In this document: positions 16,634-23,585 of the stretch, one piece after another
Position numbering within the stretch: position 1 is the first letter of the stretch
Layout of the letters: the number at the start of each line of letters is the position of its first letter
Assembly (NCBI RefSeq): GCF_903853455.1
Contig: NZ_CAINTR010000213.1
Span: forward strand, 1-64,000
From: an uncultured Magnetospirillum sp.
GTDB lineage: Bacteria; Pseudomonadota; Alphaproteobacteria; Rhodospirillales; Magnetospirillaceae
DNA: 64,000 nucleotides
Direction of reading: 5' to 3'
Notes under the pieces: generated by a model
Databases searched by the model: none
The model's input: only the letters and a program-made list of their open reading frames with translations
What the model was told of the DNA's origin: nothing
Program-made: the position numbers and the translations under genes

Positions 16634-16818
16634 TTTTGATTCTCCGGGGGTTCGGCTGGTGGTTCAGGTCGCGACCAGCGGGCATAGAAAAAGCCGCTCA
16701 GGATTGCTCCGGGCGGCTGTGGCGGTATTCATGTATTCTGGAGGTATTGTGCCACTTGCTCAGGGAGCGAGTCAAGCGCATCTATTCAGGCTGGTGCGGC
16801 ACCATAAAACCATCTTGC

Positions 16819-16852
16819 GTATAAACTTCAAACGCTCGTATGATGTTTATAC
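16819..16852. promoter_or_regulatory. 8-bp inverted repeat upstream of resolvase gene
   Basis: gtataaac-18 nt-gtttatac lies just before the resolvase start in the excisionase/resolvase divergent spacer. The arm spacing (26 bp from centre to centre, about two and a half helical turns) suits an operator for a dimeric regulator. Confidence 0.4.
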
Positions 16853-16869
16853 CAGAGAGGGAAGCCGCC

Positions 16870-17541
16870 ATGAAATGCGCCATCAGCTACATCCGGGTCA
16901 GCACTGCCCAGCAAGGGAAGTCGGGCCTCGGGATCGAAGCCCAGCGGGCCGCCATCGTCCGGTTCGCCGAGACCGAAGGTTACACCATCATGGCGGAGCA
17001 CGTTGAATGCGAGACCGGCAAGGGCAGTGACGCCCTGGAGCGTCGCCCGGAGCTTGCCGCCGCCCTGGAGGTGGCCCGGAAGGCGAAAGCCCCGGTGCTG
17101 GTGGCGAAGTTGGACCGTCTCTCTCGGGATGTGGCTTTCATCAGCGGCCTGATGGCTCACCGGGTTCCGTTCGTCGTGGCGGAATTTGGGGCGGATGTTG
17201 ACCCTTTCCTGATCCACATCTACAGCGCCCTGGCGCAAAAGGAACGCGCCATGATTTCCGCCCGGACCCGCGCCGCCCTCGCCGCAGCAAAGGCTCGTGG
17301 GACTCGCCTCGGGAATCCGAACTTGGGGGCCATCCGAGGGAAGGGGGCATCCGTCCAGCGGGAACAGGCAGACCGGGCGGCGGCCTCGGTTCTCCCTGTC
17401 ATCCGGTCCATTCAGGCGGAAGGTGCTGTTGCGCTGCGCGACATTGCCGAGGCGCTGAACGCTCGCCGGGTGCCGACTCCCCGTGGGGGCTTATGGCACG
17501 CCACCTCCGTTCGCAATATCCTCAAGCGCGTGGAAATCTAA
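16870..17541 (+). CDS. small serine recombinase (resolvase/invertase family)
   Basis: 223 residues. The catalytic domain begins [18 protein letters not shown] with the nucleophilic Ser in YIRVSTAQ. Conserved [17 protein letters not shown] and RTRAAL segments follow. A C-terminal helix-turn-helix-like region ([30 protein letters not shown]) completes it. Start at 16870 after GAGGGAA. A second recombinase in an element that already has an integrase may act as a resolvase or invertase, or be a passenger. Confidence 0.88.
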   Translation: MKCAISYIRVSTAQQGKSGLGIEAQRAAIVRFAETEGYTIMAEHVECETGKGSDALERRPELAAALEVARKAKAPVLVAKLDRLSRDVAFISGLMAHRVPFVVAEFGADVDPFLIHIYSALAQKERAMISARTRAALAAAKARGTRLGNPNLGAIRGKGASVQREQADRAAASVLPVIRSIQAEGAVALRDIAEALNARRVPTPRGGLWHATSVRNILKRVEI

Positions 17542-17653
17542 GGCGGACAGGATTTCGTGACGGATGTTGTCGCCAAATCTGGCGATAACCTCGTGGGCCT
17601 CGCCACCGGCTTCGCCCATGTCGTCTCTTCCCACCTGTCCGCGTGAGGTCACC

Positions 17654-18271
17654 ATGAACCAGATCACCCCCATTGCCACCCTGACCGTCTCCTCCATCGA
17701 AGGGGAGTCCCGTATCCTCGATACCGACCTGGGAAAGCGCCTCGGCTTTTCCACCCCCATCGACATTCGTAAGCTCGTTCGCCGTCACGAGGCGGCTCTG
17801 ACGAAGATGGGTCGGTTTGCCACGGTGGCAAACCGACCGGAAGCCGGAGGGAAGACGGCCACCGAGTTCTATCTGAACCGCAAGCAGGCCATCTTCATCA
17901 CCGCCAAGTCCGACACCCAGGACGCCACGGATATCACCATCGAGGTCATCGAGAAGTTCGACGCCTACGAGCGTGGTCTGATCGGCCCGCCCCGCGATCC
18001 TCTGGACGCCCTGCGTGACCCGGCGACCATGCGGAGCCTGCTGTTGAACTACAGCGAGAAGGTGCTGGCCTTGGAGGATATGGTCTCCGTCCAGACGCCC
18101 AAGGTGGAAGCCTTCGACCGCATCTCCGGTGCGGACGGCATGATGAACCTCACCCAGGCGGCTAAGGCTAGCGCGAGGCTCGGCGCTTCACGCCCACACA
18201 TGGGATACGGTCGAACAGGTATTGGGTCCGCGCCCACATGGCGTAAATACGCTCAATGTGTTCCTTTTTGA
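17654..18271 (+). CDS. truncated Rha-family phage regulator/antirepressor
   Basis: The N-terminal Rha DNA-binding domain (residues 1-115) is intact: LVRRHEAALTKMG, EFYLNRKQAIFITAKSDT, ITIEVIEKFDAYERG. A linker then leads to GADGMMNLTQAAKA, the start of a KilAC domain. After about residue 172 the sequence leaves that family and ends in an unrelated tail (GYGRTGIGSAPTW) that overlaps a convergent gene. The KilAC domain is therefore deleted, probably by a recombination event near 18170. Codons 53-62 lie on a perfect 29-bp palindrome. Confidence 0.75.
   Translation: MNQITPIATLTVSSIEGESRILDTDLGKRLGFSTPIDIRKLVRRHEAALTKMGRFATVANRPEAGGKTATEFYLNRKQAIFITAKSDTQDATDITIEVIEKFDAYERGLIGPPRDPLDALRDPATMRSLLLNYSEKVLALEDMVSVQTPKVEAFDRISGADGMMNLTQAAKASARLGASRPHMGYGRTGIGSAPTWRKYAQCVPF
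17810..17838. repeat. perfect 29-bp palindrome inside the Rha-like gene
   Basis: ggtcggtttgccac-g-gtggcaaaccgacc: fourteen-base arms around one base, with the same CCAC-N-GTGG core as the four palindromes at 13051-13202. It encodes part of GRFATVANRP. Confidence 0.85.
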
Positions 18272-18419
18272 TTGTGTCCGTGAGAGGCCCTGTGCCGATG
18301 CCGTAAACGTCATGGCCTTGGTCAATGAGCCCACAGGCAGCCTCAATGGCCCGCTCCGGGGTCGAAAACATCACAAGGCGGTCGCCCATGGCGTCTCGGT
18401 ATTGAACGTGCCAGTCCAT
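18168..18419 (-). CDS. small hypothetical element protein
   Basis: 83 residues beginning MDWHVQYRDAMGDRL, with a strong GGGAGG ribosome site 7 nt upstream of the ATG. It contains a compact alpha/beta-like pattern (FSTPERAIEAACGLIDQGHD). Its 3' end overlaps the truncated Rha-like gene tail, so it marks the deletion or insertion junction. Family not recognised. Confidence 0.65.
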   Translation of the reverse strand: MDWHVQYRDAMGDRLVMFSTPERAIEAACGLIDQGHDVYGIGTGPLTDTIKKEHIERIYAMWARTQYLFDRIPCVGVKRRASR

Positions 18420-18457
18420 CACACAGCCTCCCAACCACACCACCCAATCGCACGCAG

Positions 18458-18506
18458 CATATACGAAGGGGTGGAAGCGTCATATACGAAGGGCGGGGGG
18501 GGGGGG
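18458..18506. repeat. duplicated catatacgaaggg with a 12-G tract
   Basis: catatacgaaggg occurs at 18458-18470 and 18481-18493. The second copy runs into twelve consecutive G residues (18495-18506). Such a homopolymer is prone to slippage. Confidence 0.8.
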
Positions 18507-18557
18507 TGGAAACTACTCATGGAAGCGGTGGTGGAGGCCTTCGCTTCCGGCCAAGGA

Positions 18558-18776
18558 TCATGCGTACTCACGGTCCAGCCGAGCGGCAATTGCCTCGCGG
18601 GCGCGGATCAGGGCGGGCATGTTGACCGGCTGAACCCCGAAACCCTGCCCGACCAAAGCATCTGTGGCCATCAGCAAGGCAATGAACTCATCCTGTCTCA
18701 ACTCGGTCAGGCTCTGAATGATAAGATACAAGGCTTCAATAATGGTCTGGGTGCTGGCGTTGCTAATGGCGTCCAC
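18558..18776 (-). CDS. small helical hypothetical protein
   Basis: 72 residues with GTG start and GGAG 8 nt upstream. Predicted all-helical (TIIEALYLIIQSLTELRQDE). No family recognised. It is typical of short unknown genes in phage-related elements. Confidence 0.55.
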   Translation of the reverse strand: MDAISNASTQTIIEALYLIIQSLTELRQDEFIALLMATDALVGQGFGVQPVNMPALIRAREAIAARLDREYA

Positions 18777-19014
18777 GTTGCTTGCTCCAAGATGAATTAT
18801 TGAAGCATTACAGCATCACCATTCTAAAAACGCAACAACTATTAATGGCATATGTATGCGAATGTGCGGAATGTATTTCGCATATTATTGATGTTTGTTG
18901 GTTTTTATTGTGGATGGTAATGCGGATTGTGGTGGGGTGTCTTGGTGGATATTCTACTCAGGCGATTCCAACGCCCTTGACGGTCAGGGGAACCAATTCA
19001 GAGGGGGCAGGGAT

Positions 19015-19431
19015 ATGCGAAAGTTCTCGTGCATGGTGGTGGCGGCCCTATTGCTGGCGGCGTGTGCGCCGTCAACGGCGCAGGGCGTCAGGGCGCTAGG
19101 TCCGGGGCGTGCGACCAGCTTCGTCTCGCCGGAGGGCTATCAAGCGGTCTATCGCAAAGTCCTCAACCAAGCCCGCAACTGTTACCAGACAGGGCTGATT
19201 ACAGCCCAGATGGTGGTACAGGGGGATATTTATACCGACACCAAGTCAGGGACAGTTACGGTCGCCCTCCATGGCGGTTTGGGCGTGGACACCTATCAGG
19301 TCTACGACATCACCGCCATTGATGACCGGCAAACGAAGGTGGTCGGATATTTCACCCTTGGTTCGACGAGCGAATATAGTCGGCAACTCTGGGGCTGGGT
19401 GATGCAGAATTCCACGGAGTGCCTCAATTAA
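19015..19431 (+). CDS. putative lipoprotein
   Basis: 138 residues with a lipoprotein signal peptide MRKFSCMVVAALLLAACAPS; the lipobox Cys is at residue 17 in LLAAC. The mature part has a conserved-looking core (YRKVLNQARNCYQTGL, WGWVMQNSTECLN) with two Cys that could form a disulfide. Start at 19015 follows GCAGGGAT; the AT-rich DNA upstream (18780-18960) is unlike the rest of the window. An envelope lipoprotein in a phage-like element could be a lysogenic-conversion or exclusion factor, which is speculation. Confidence 0.7.
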   Translation: MRKFSCMVVAALLLAACAPSTAQGVRALGPGRATSFVSPEGYQAVYRKVLNQARNCYQTGLITAQMVVQGDIYTDTKSGTVTVALHGGLGVDTYQVYDITAIDDRQTKVVGYFTLGSTSEYSRQLWGWVMQNSTECLN

Positions 19432-19501
19432 TGCCATGGTGACGGATCAGCCTCCACCACGGTCGCCGCGCAGATCGGCGGCGAGATGGCGGCGGAAAGG
19501 G

Positions 19502-20797
19502 TTATGCCCTGATCGGAACCACGTTGCTGGTGGTGGTGTCGGTCAACAGGTTCTCGACATGCCGCCCCCAGGCCTCCAGGGCGGCCTTACGCTCGGGCAA
19601 ATACTCGTGCCTCTGGTAGATCGCGCCAACGCCGCGCAGAACGGACGGGGTATGATTTATCACGCGCTCCACAACGTGCATGGCAAGGCCAAGGGCCTGC
19701 ATTCCGCTGCCTAGGCTGCGCCGGAAGTCGTGCGGGGTCCATTGCGGGATTACTGCGGCCTCGGTCTCTCCGGCGGCCTCCTGGCGGGCCTCTGCAATAG
19801 CCTTGTCCACCTTCCTCTTTGCCCCAGTGAAGCCGCTCACGGGGGTAAGAAGTGTCGTTGTGAACAGGAAGGGGGAGCCTTTCATGCGAGGGAGCGCATC
19901 AAGGATTGCCTTCATTTGAGGGGTAATATGGACATCGTGAGGGGCTTTCCGCATTTTGGTGCGCTGGGCCGGAATGGTCCAGACTCCGGCATCCAAGTTG
20001 AACTCACTCCAGGGCGCTTCCGCCACCTCGCGCAATCGCTGGCCGCTCAGAATCAATAACTGGAACAGGGGGGCGAATGGATAGCCTTGCTTCTCCGCAG
20101 CCTTCCAGACCTCGACCAATTCCCCGTTGTCCAGAACGCGGGTGCGGGGAACGTACTTGGTCGAGGTCAGCCCGCGACCGGAGGCGGGGTTCGTCTGGAT
20201 CAGGTCGCGGCTCATGGCAAACGAGAAGAACGCGCTGATGAGGGCTCGTGACTTCCGGGCCGCGCCACCCTTGCCTTTGTCTTCCAGGCGTTCCAACACA
20301 TCCAGCACATCGCGCTTGCTGATGGTGGTGACATCCCGGCCAGACCAGGACGGGAGGAAGTGCAATCGCAGTTGGCCCTCGGTCTGTTTGTCACGAGCAA
20401 GAATCCCCCGGACCTTGCGGGCAAGATAGTCCTCAAGAACCGCCTCAAAAAATCGGTCTTCGGAAGCCTTGGCTGCTGCCTTGGTGGCCGCTTTCGCCTC
20501 CTTGGTGGCCCGGACCTCCGCCATAATGTCAGAGCCGCCAACGAAGGCGCGGAGGAACTCACCGGCCTTCCCCCTGGCCTGTTCCACGGTGAACGTGCCG
20601 TAGGTGCCGATGGAGATGTAGCGTTTCTCCGTATCCCGGCCCTTGCCAACACGGCGCTCCGCATAGAAGCTCTTGTGGCCGGTTTTGGTGACCTTGAGGC
20701 CAAAGCCCGGAAGCTGGGTATCACGGACGATCAGCAATGCCTTGCCATCGGGGCATGTCACGGTCTTGACGAAACTCTGGGTTAGCTTTTCCCGCAT
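19502..20797 (-). CDS. int: tyrosine integrase (P4/DUF4102-type)
   Basis: 431 residues. The N-terminal DUF4102-like arm-binding domain (GFGLKVTKTGHKSFY, ISIGTYGTFTVEQAR) is followed by a core-binding domain and a catalytic domain. The catalytic residues are visible: Arg in LSGQRLREVAE, His-Arg in TPHDFRRSL, His in INHTPS and the Tyr region AIYQRHEYL. The start at 20797 is chosen because AGGGGG lies 5 nt upstream; longer in-frame starts exist. It sits at the end of the element next to attR and reads inwards. Its likely target is the 3' part of tRNA-Thr. Confidence 0.93.
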   Translation of the reverse strand: MREKLTQSFVKTVTCPDGKALLIVRDTQLPGFGLKVTKTGHKSFYAERRVGKGRDTEKRYISIGTYGTFTVEQARGKAGEFLRAFVGGSDIMAEVRATKEAKAATKAAAKASEDRFFEAVLEDYLARKVRGILARDKQTEGQLRLHFLPSWSGRDVTTISKRDVLDVLERLEDKGKGGAARKSRALISAFFSFAMSRDLIQTNPASGRGLTSTKYVPRTRVLDNGELVEVWKAAEKQGYPFAPLFQLLILSGQRLREVAEAPWSEFNLDAGVWTIPAQRTKMRKAPHDVHITPQMKAILDALPRMKGSPFLFTTTLLTPVSGFTGAKRKVDKAIAEARQEAAGETEAAVIPQWTPHDFRRSLGSGMQALGLAMHVVERVINHTPSVLRGVGAIYQRHEYLPERKAALEAWGRHVENLLTDTTTSNVVPIRA

Positions 20798-20830
20798 CAT
20801 ATCCCCCTGGCTGGTACGGGTCAGCATATC

Positions 20831-20854
20831 AGAGTCGGCACCGAGTCGGCACCA
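20831..20854 (+). repeat. 24-bp direct repeat, right-end copy (two iterons)
   Basis: Identical to 12310-12333; it lies in the integrase leader, between int and attR. Confidence 0.6.
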
Positions 20855-20979
20855 GAAGGTGGGTTCCGTGCGGAATATTTTCGTATCACTTTCGCACGTT
20901 TCGTAAAAAGTTACGATATTTCAATGCGTTGCTTGTGCGGTTTGCGGGGCTGTGCGGCTATGTAGTAAGAACAAAGTCT

Positions 20980-21082
20980 CCTTGGTAAGGGTAAGGTCGA
21001 TGGTTCGATTCCATTCGGCAGCACCATTTTTCCTCTTGGAATTCAAGAGCTTGAAGCCCGCCCAGAAGGCGGGCTTTTTGCT
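20980..21082 (+). repeat. attR: partial tRNA-Thr copy plus terminator
   Basis: Matches 12198-12298 but lacks the 5' half of the tRNA (20951-20979 is unrelated). It ends with the hairpin gcccgcccagaaggcgggc and T tract at 21056-21079. This is expected for the displaced host 3' end after integration. Confidence 0.9.
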
Positions 21083-21114
21083 GTCTGGTCAGCAATTACC
21101 GGCCAGCAATCACA

Positions 21115-21421
21115 GATCTGCCGCTGGCCTGGGACCGGCAGCGCGCCTTGCTCGGCTGCGGCTGGCAAATCCATCAACGTTGCATCAGTGAACCGGAAGT
21201 AAAATGCCGGTTTTGCTTTCTGTCATGATGGTGCGCACCATCGCCACCGGCGCGAAGCCTACCGCCGAAATGGCAAACGGAGAAAACGGGAGAGCCAGCG
21301 CCGGAACCTACCCGCCAGAGCAGCGTCTCCGCTCTGGCTGGCCGCCGCAATGGCGCAAAGACGGGGGATTTCCCAAGTCATCTGGGAAATAGAACCTACC
21401 TGGGAAGGTAGGTGGCGGAGG
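21115..21421 (+). repeat. left 307-bp copy: serine recombinase 3' remnant and att end
   Basis: Matches 27498-27806. The first part encodes a relic of the recombinase C-terminus (DLPLAWDRQRALLGCG). A conserved non-coding tail follows, ending in ggtggcggagg, the complement of the tRNA-Ser 3' end. Identity is near perfect over about 70 bp around 21210-21285. Confidence 0.85.
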
Positions 21422-21641
21422 ACGCAGTCCGGAGCGAACCAGTCTCCGGTGGCAATTCCCTGATCTTCAGGGAAAGTGCAGGGAATATCGGCGGAATGGT
21501 GCGATTCAAACTGCAAATGGGCACGGCAAACCGCGGAAAGCGGCCATGTTCGTGCGCAATTCCCTATTCGCAGGAACAGGGAGTTTTCCCGACCCCAGCA
21601 GGGAAGCGATCAGGGTGAAGAGGGAAGGCCATCGACGTCCG

Positions 21642-21998
21642 TCACAGGACCATTTTGACCCGGCGCGTCGCCTCGTCGATCTCCGCCACCGTAACCGATC
21701 CCTCGTACTGGACACTGCGGCTCTGGTAGTCGAGCGTGCGGAATTGCGACAGGATGGCCACGCCGCTGACCCTGCCGGCTCGCACCTCAAATTCGAAGGC
21801 ACTCAGCTTGCCGACTTTCGACGTGATGGGGGAAATCACCACCAACCCGGTCCCGATATTGTAGGCATCCTGGGACAGCACCAGTCCGTAATGCGGTCCC
21901 TTCATCTCGTGACCGATGGCCGGGTTCCAATCCAAATGCACGACGTCGCCCCGCGCCGGAACATAGCCTTTGGAAAAGTCGTCACCCTTTGCCGCCAT
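21642..21998 (-). CDS. MazF/PemK-type toxin
   Basis: 118-residue toxin of a type II toxin-antitoxin pair. Members of this family are ribosome-independent mRNA endonucleases. Family features are GYVPARGDVVHLDWNPAIGH, the strand GLVLSQDAYN, VISPITSKVG and the C-terminal ILSQFRTLDYQSR. The ATG is one base after the antitoxin stop, so translation is coupled. It probably stabilises the mobile element. Confidence 0.9.
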   Translation of the reverse strand: MAAKGDDFSKGYVPARGDVVHLDWNPAIGHEMKGPHYGLVLSQDAYNIGTGLVVISPITSKVGKLSAFEFEVRAGRVSGVAILSQFRTLDYQSRSVQYEGSVTVAEIDEATRRVKMVL

Positions 21999-21999
21999 C

Positions 22000-22287
22000 T
22001 CAGATGATCTCCTTGCCCACGGTGGGACTGCTGGAGAAGTCCACCGTCAGCGCCCGGATTTTGTCGGCATCGTAGTCGTGGAGCAGGTCATCAAGAGTAT
22101 TTGGTCGGTCATCATGTGCGTCCTCGATCAGCTTGGTCAGGTAGTCCTGACGTAACAGAACGAAGCGCTGTCCCCGCCGGGTGATTTCCACACCGCCCTT
22201 GACCCAGGCGTCATCGTAGACCCGCGCCCCCGCCTTGTTGACGTCGGTGGTGCTGTAGCTGGTATCGAACACGGGGGCACCGGGCAT
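22000..22287 (-). CDS. antitoxin of the MazF-type pair
   Basis: 95 residues. The N-terminal part (YSTTDVNKAGARVYDDAWVK; VEITRRGQRFVLLRQDYL) resembles a Phd/AbrB-like DNA-binding fold. The C-terminal acidic tail (DDLLHDYDADKIRALTVDFS) should wrap the toxin. Start at 22287 has GGAG 8 nt upstream. First gene of the pair. An inverted repeat lies in its promoter. Confidence 0.8.
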   Translation of the reverse strand: MPGAPVFDTSYSTTDVNKAGARVYDDAWVKGGVEITRRGQRFVLLRQDYLTKLIEDAHDDRPNTLDDLLHDYDADKIRALTVDFSSSPTVGKEII

Positions 22288-22309
22288 GGCGGAAACTCCA
22301 AAAAACACG

Positions 22310-22325
22310 TATTATCCATATAATA
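22310..22325. promoter_or_regulatory. TA-operon operator/promoter palindrome
   Basis: tattat-ccat-ataata lies 23 bp upstream of the antitoxin start in AT-rich DNA and includes a TATAAT-like box. It is a likely autoregulatory site. The rest of 22326-22640 holds no gene that I can support. Confidence 0.45.
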
Positions 22326-22640
22326 GGTATTTGCCTGCTTCAAAGTCAACCAAACAGCCGTTTCACTGCGGATTGGACGAAGCCGCTACGCGGCATAATG
22401 GGTCGTAAGCGGATGGGAAGTGAGACGCCGTCGCGCGGGACGGATCGATCATGGAGTGGGGACGGCAGCGACCCTGACCTGAGCCCATCGTTGGTCCACC
22501 TGATTTTGGGCCACAAGAAACAAGGTATGCCGACCGGAAAACATGTCCGGGTCGGCAGCCCATCCGGGTCAAGATGACTCCTGATTCCAGCCCTGATGTG
22601 CCGCAATCCCCAGAGCCTCTTGCAGGACGTCCTTCTGCGC

Positions 22641-23093
22641 TCACGGCAGGGCGGCCTTGTCCAGCCGCAGGTCGCCAGCCAGAATCTCGGCCCGCAACGG
22701 CGCCAGCGCCGCCAACCAGCCGCCACCGTCGTCCCAATCCCCGGCTTCGATCTCGTCGCGGTGGATGTCGATGATCAGATGCTCGCCCGACACCTTGAGG
22801 GAGACCAAGTCGTCATCCAGCTCGAAGCGATCAAGGGCATCCAGGTCCATCAGGCGTTTCGGCAGGCGCAGCGCCAGCCGACGGCTGCCCCAATTGGCGA
22901 GGTAAAGGAACAGGTCGAAATAGCGCTTCAGCAGCTCGCGGGGATCGGCCTTGAGGTCGCCCCACTCATAGCTGTTGACGAAACTGGTGGCGGTGATGCG
23001 GGCCCGTGTCGAGATGTCGCGCAAGGCGGTTCGCGCCGCCTCGTCGAGCGGTCGGTCGATGGCCTGGAACTCGTAGTACTGGTACTCGCTCAT
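22641..23093 (-). pseudogene. truncated conserved hypothetical (MSEYQYYEF family)
   Basis: 150 residues beginning MSEYQYYEFQAIDRPLDEAA. From memory, relatives with this start are several-fold longer and continue after the segment matching WLAALAPLRAEILAGDLR; here the frame stops seven residues later. The gene therefore appears to be an N-terminal fragment. Its start overlaps the stop of the next small gene upstream. Function of the family unknown to me. Confidence 0.55.
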
Positions 23094-23428
23094 GTCGGGC
23101 GTCCCTGGCGCCGCAACCGCTTGCCCCGGTGCTTCTGGTAGGCGGCGATCTCGCGCGCCAGCGGCATTCTGTGGTCGAACAGCAGATGGGTGATCGAGGT
23201 GAAGAAGGTTCTGCCGCCGGTATCGATGCCGAGGGCGAGGCCGCAGACGATGCCACCTTCGTCACCGACATAATGCAATTGGGTAACTTCGCCTCGCGGC
23301 GGCACATCCAGGCCCCCGGATTGTTCGCGGAGCATCGCCATCAGTGGCGGCGACAGGATGGTGGGAAACGGCAGGTGTTCCCTCAGCTGTTCGAGAAGAT
23401 GCGCCGCCTTGATCGGATCGTCGATCAT
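23090..23428 (-). CDS. conserved small hypothetical protein
   Basis: 112 residues, ATG at 23428 with GGAGG 4 nt upstream. The core is FPTILSPPLMAMLREQ, then LHYVGDEGGIVC, and a basic C-terminus (YQKHRGKRLRRQGR) that could bind nucleic acid. It overlaps the truncated gene downstream by 4 bp, so the two were probably a functional pair. Family not recognised. Confidence 0.65.
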   Translation of the reverse strand: MIDDPIKAAHLLEQLREHLPFPTILSPPLMAMLREQSGGLDVPPRGEVTQLHYVGDEGGIVCGLALGIDTGGRTFFTSITHLLFDHRMPLAREIAAYQKHRGKRLRRQGRPT

Positions 23429-23585
23429 GAGTCCTCCTGCCGCTCTATTGTGGCAGTTTAGGGGCTCCGCCGGTTGTCCGCCAAGGCTGAGAGAAGGGCG
23501 ACGCCGCATTCCCTGAAATTCCAGTTGTGTCCCGGCGACGCAAATGTTGACCCTGGGGACCATCGAGACGAAGGGGCGCGACCGA

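Larger units (their letters stand above)
12198..21082. mobile_element. tRNA-Thr-integrated, PICI-like phage satellite candidate
   Basis: About 8.8 kb between the two tRNA-Thr-derived repeats. From the integrase end leftwards the order is integrase, lipoprotein and small genes, Rha-like and resolvase genes, AlpA-like excisionase, replication protein, coiled-coil protein, XkdF-like protein, gp10-like protein and terminase-small-subunit-like protein. No large terminase, portal, major capsid, tail or lysis gene is present. This order (int, alpA, rep, morphogenesis, terS) is that of Gram-negative phage-inducible chromosomal islands. A heavily deleted prophage is the alternative. Confidence 0.7.

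Noticed and set aside
22346-22726. 126-codon minus-strand frame upstream of the TA operon
   Set aside because: Arg/Trp/Pro-rich translation without family features or ribosome site; overlaps the end of the truncated gene at 22641 in another frame.
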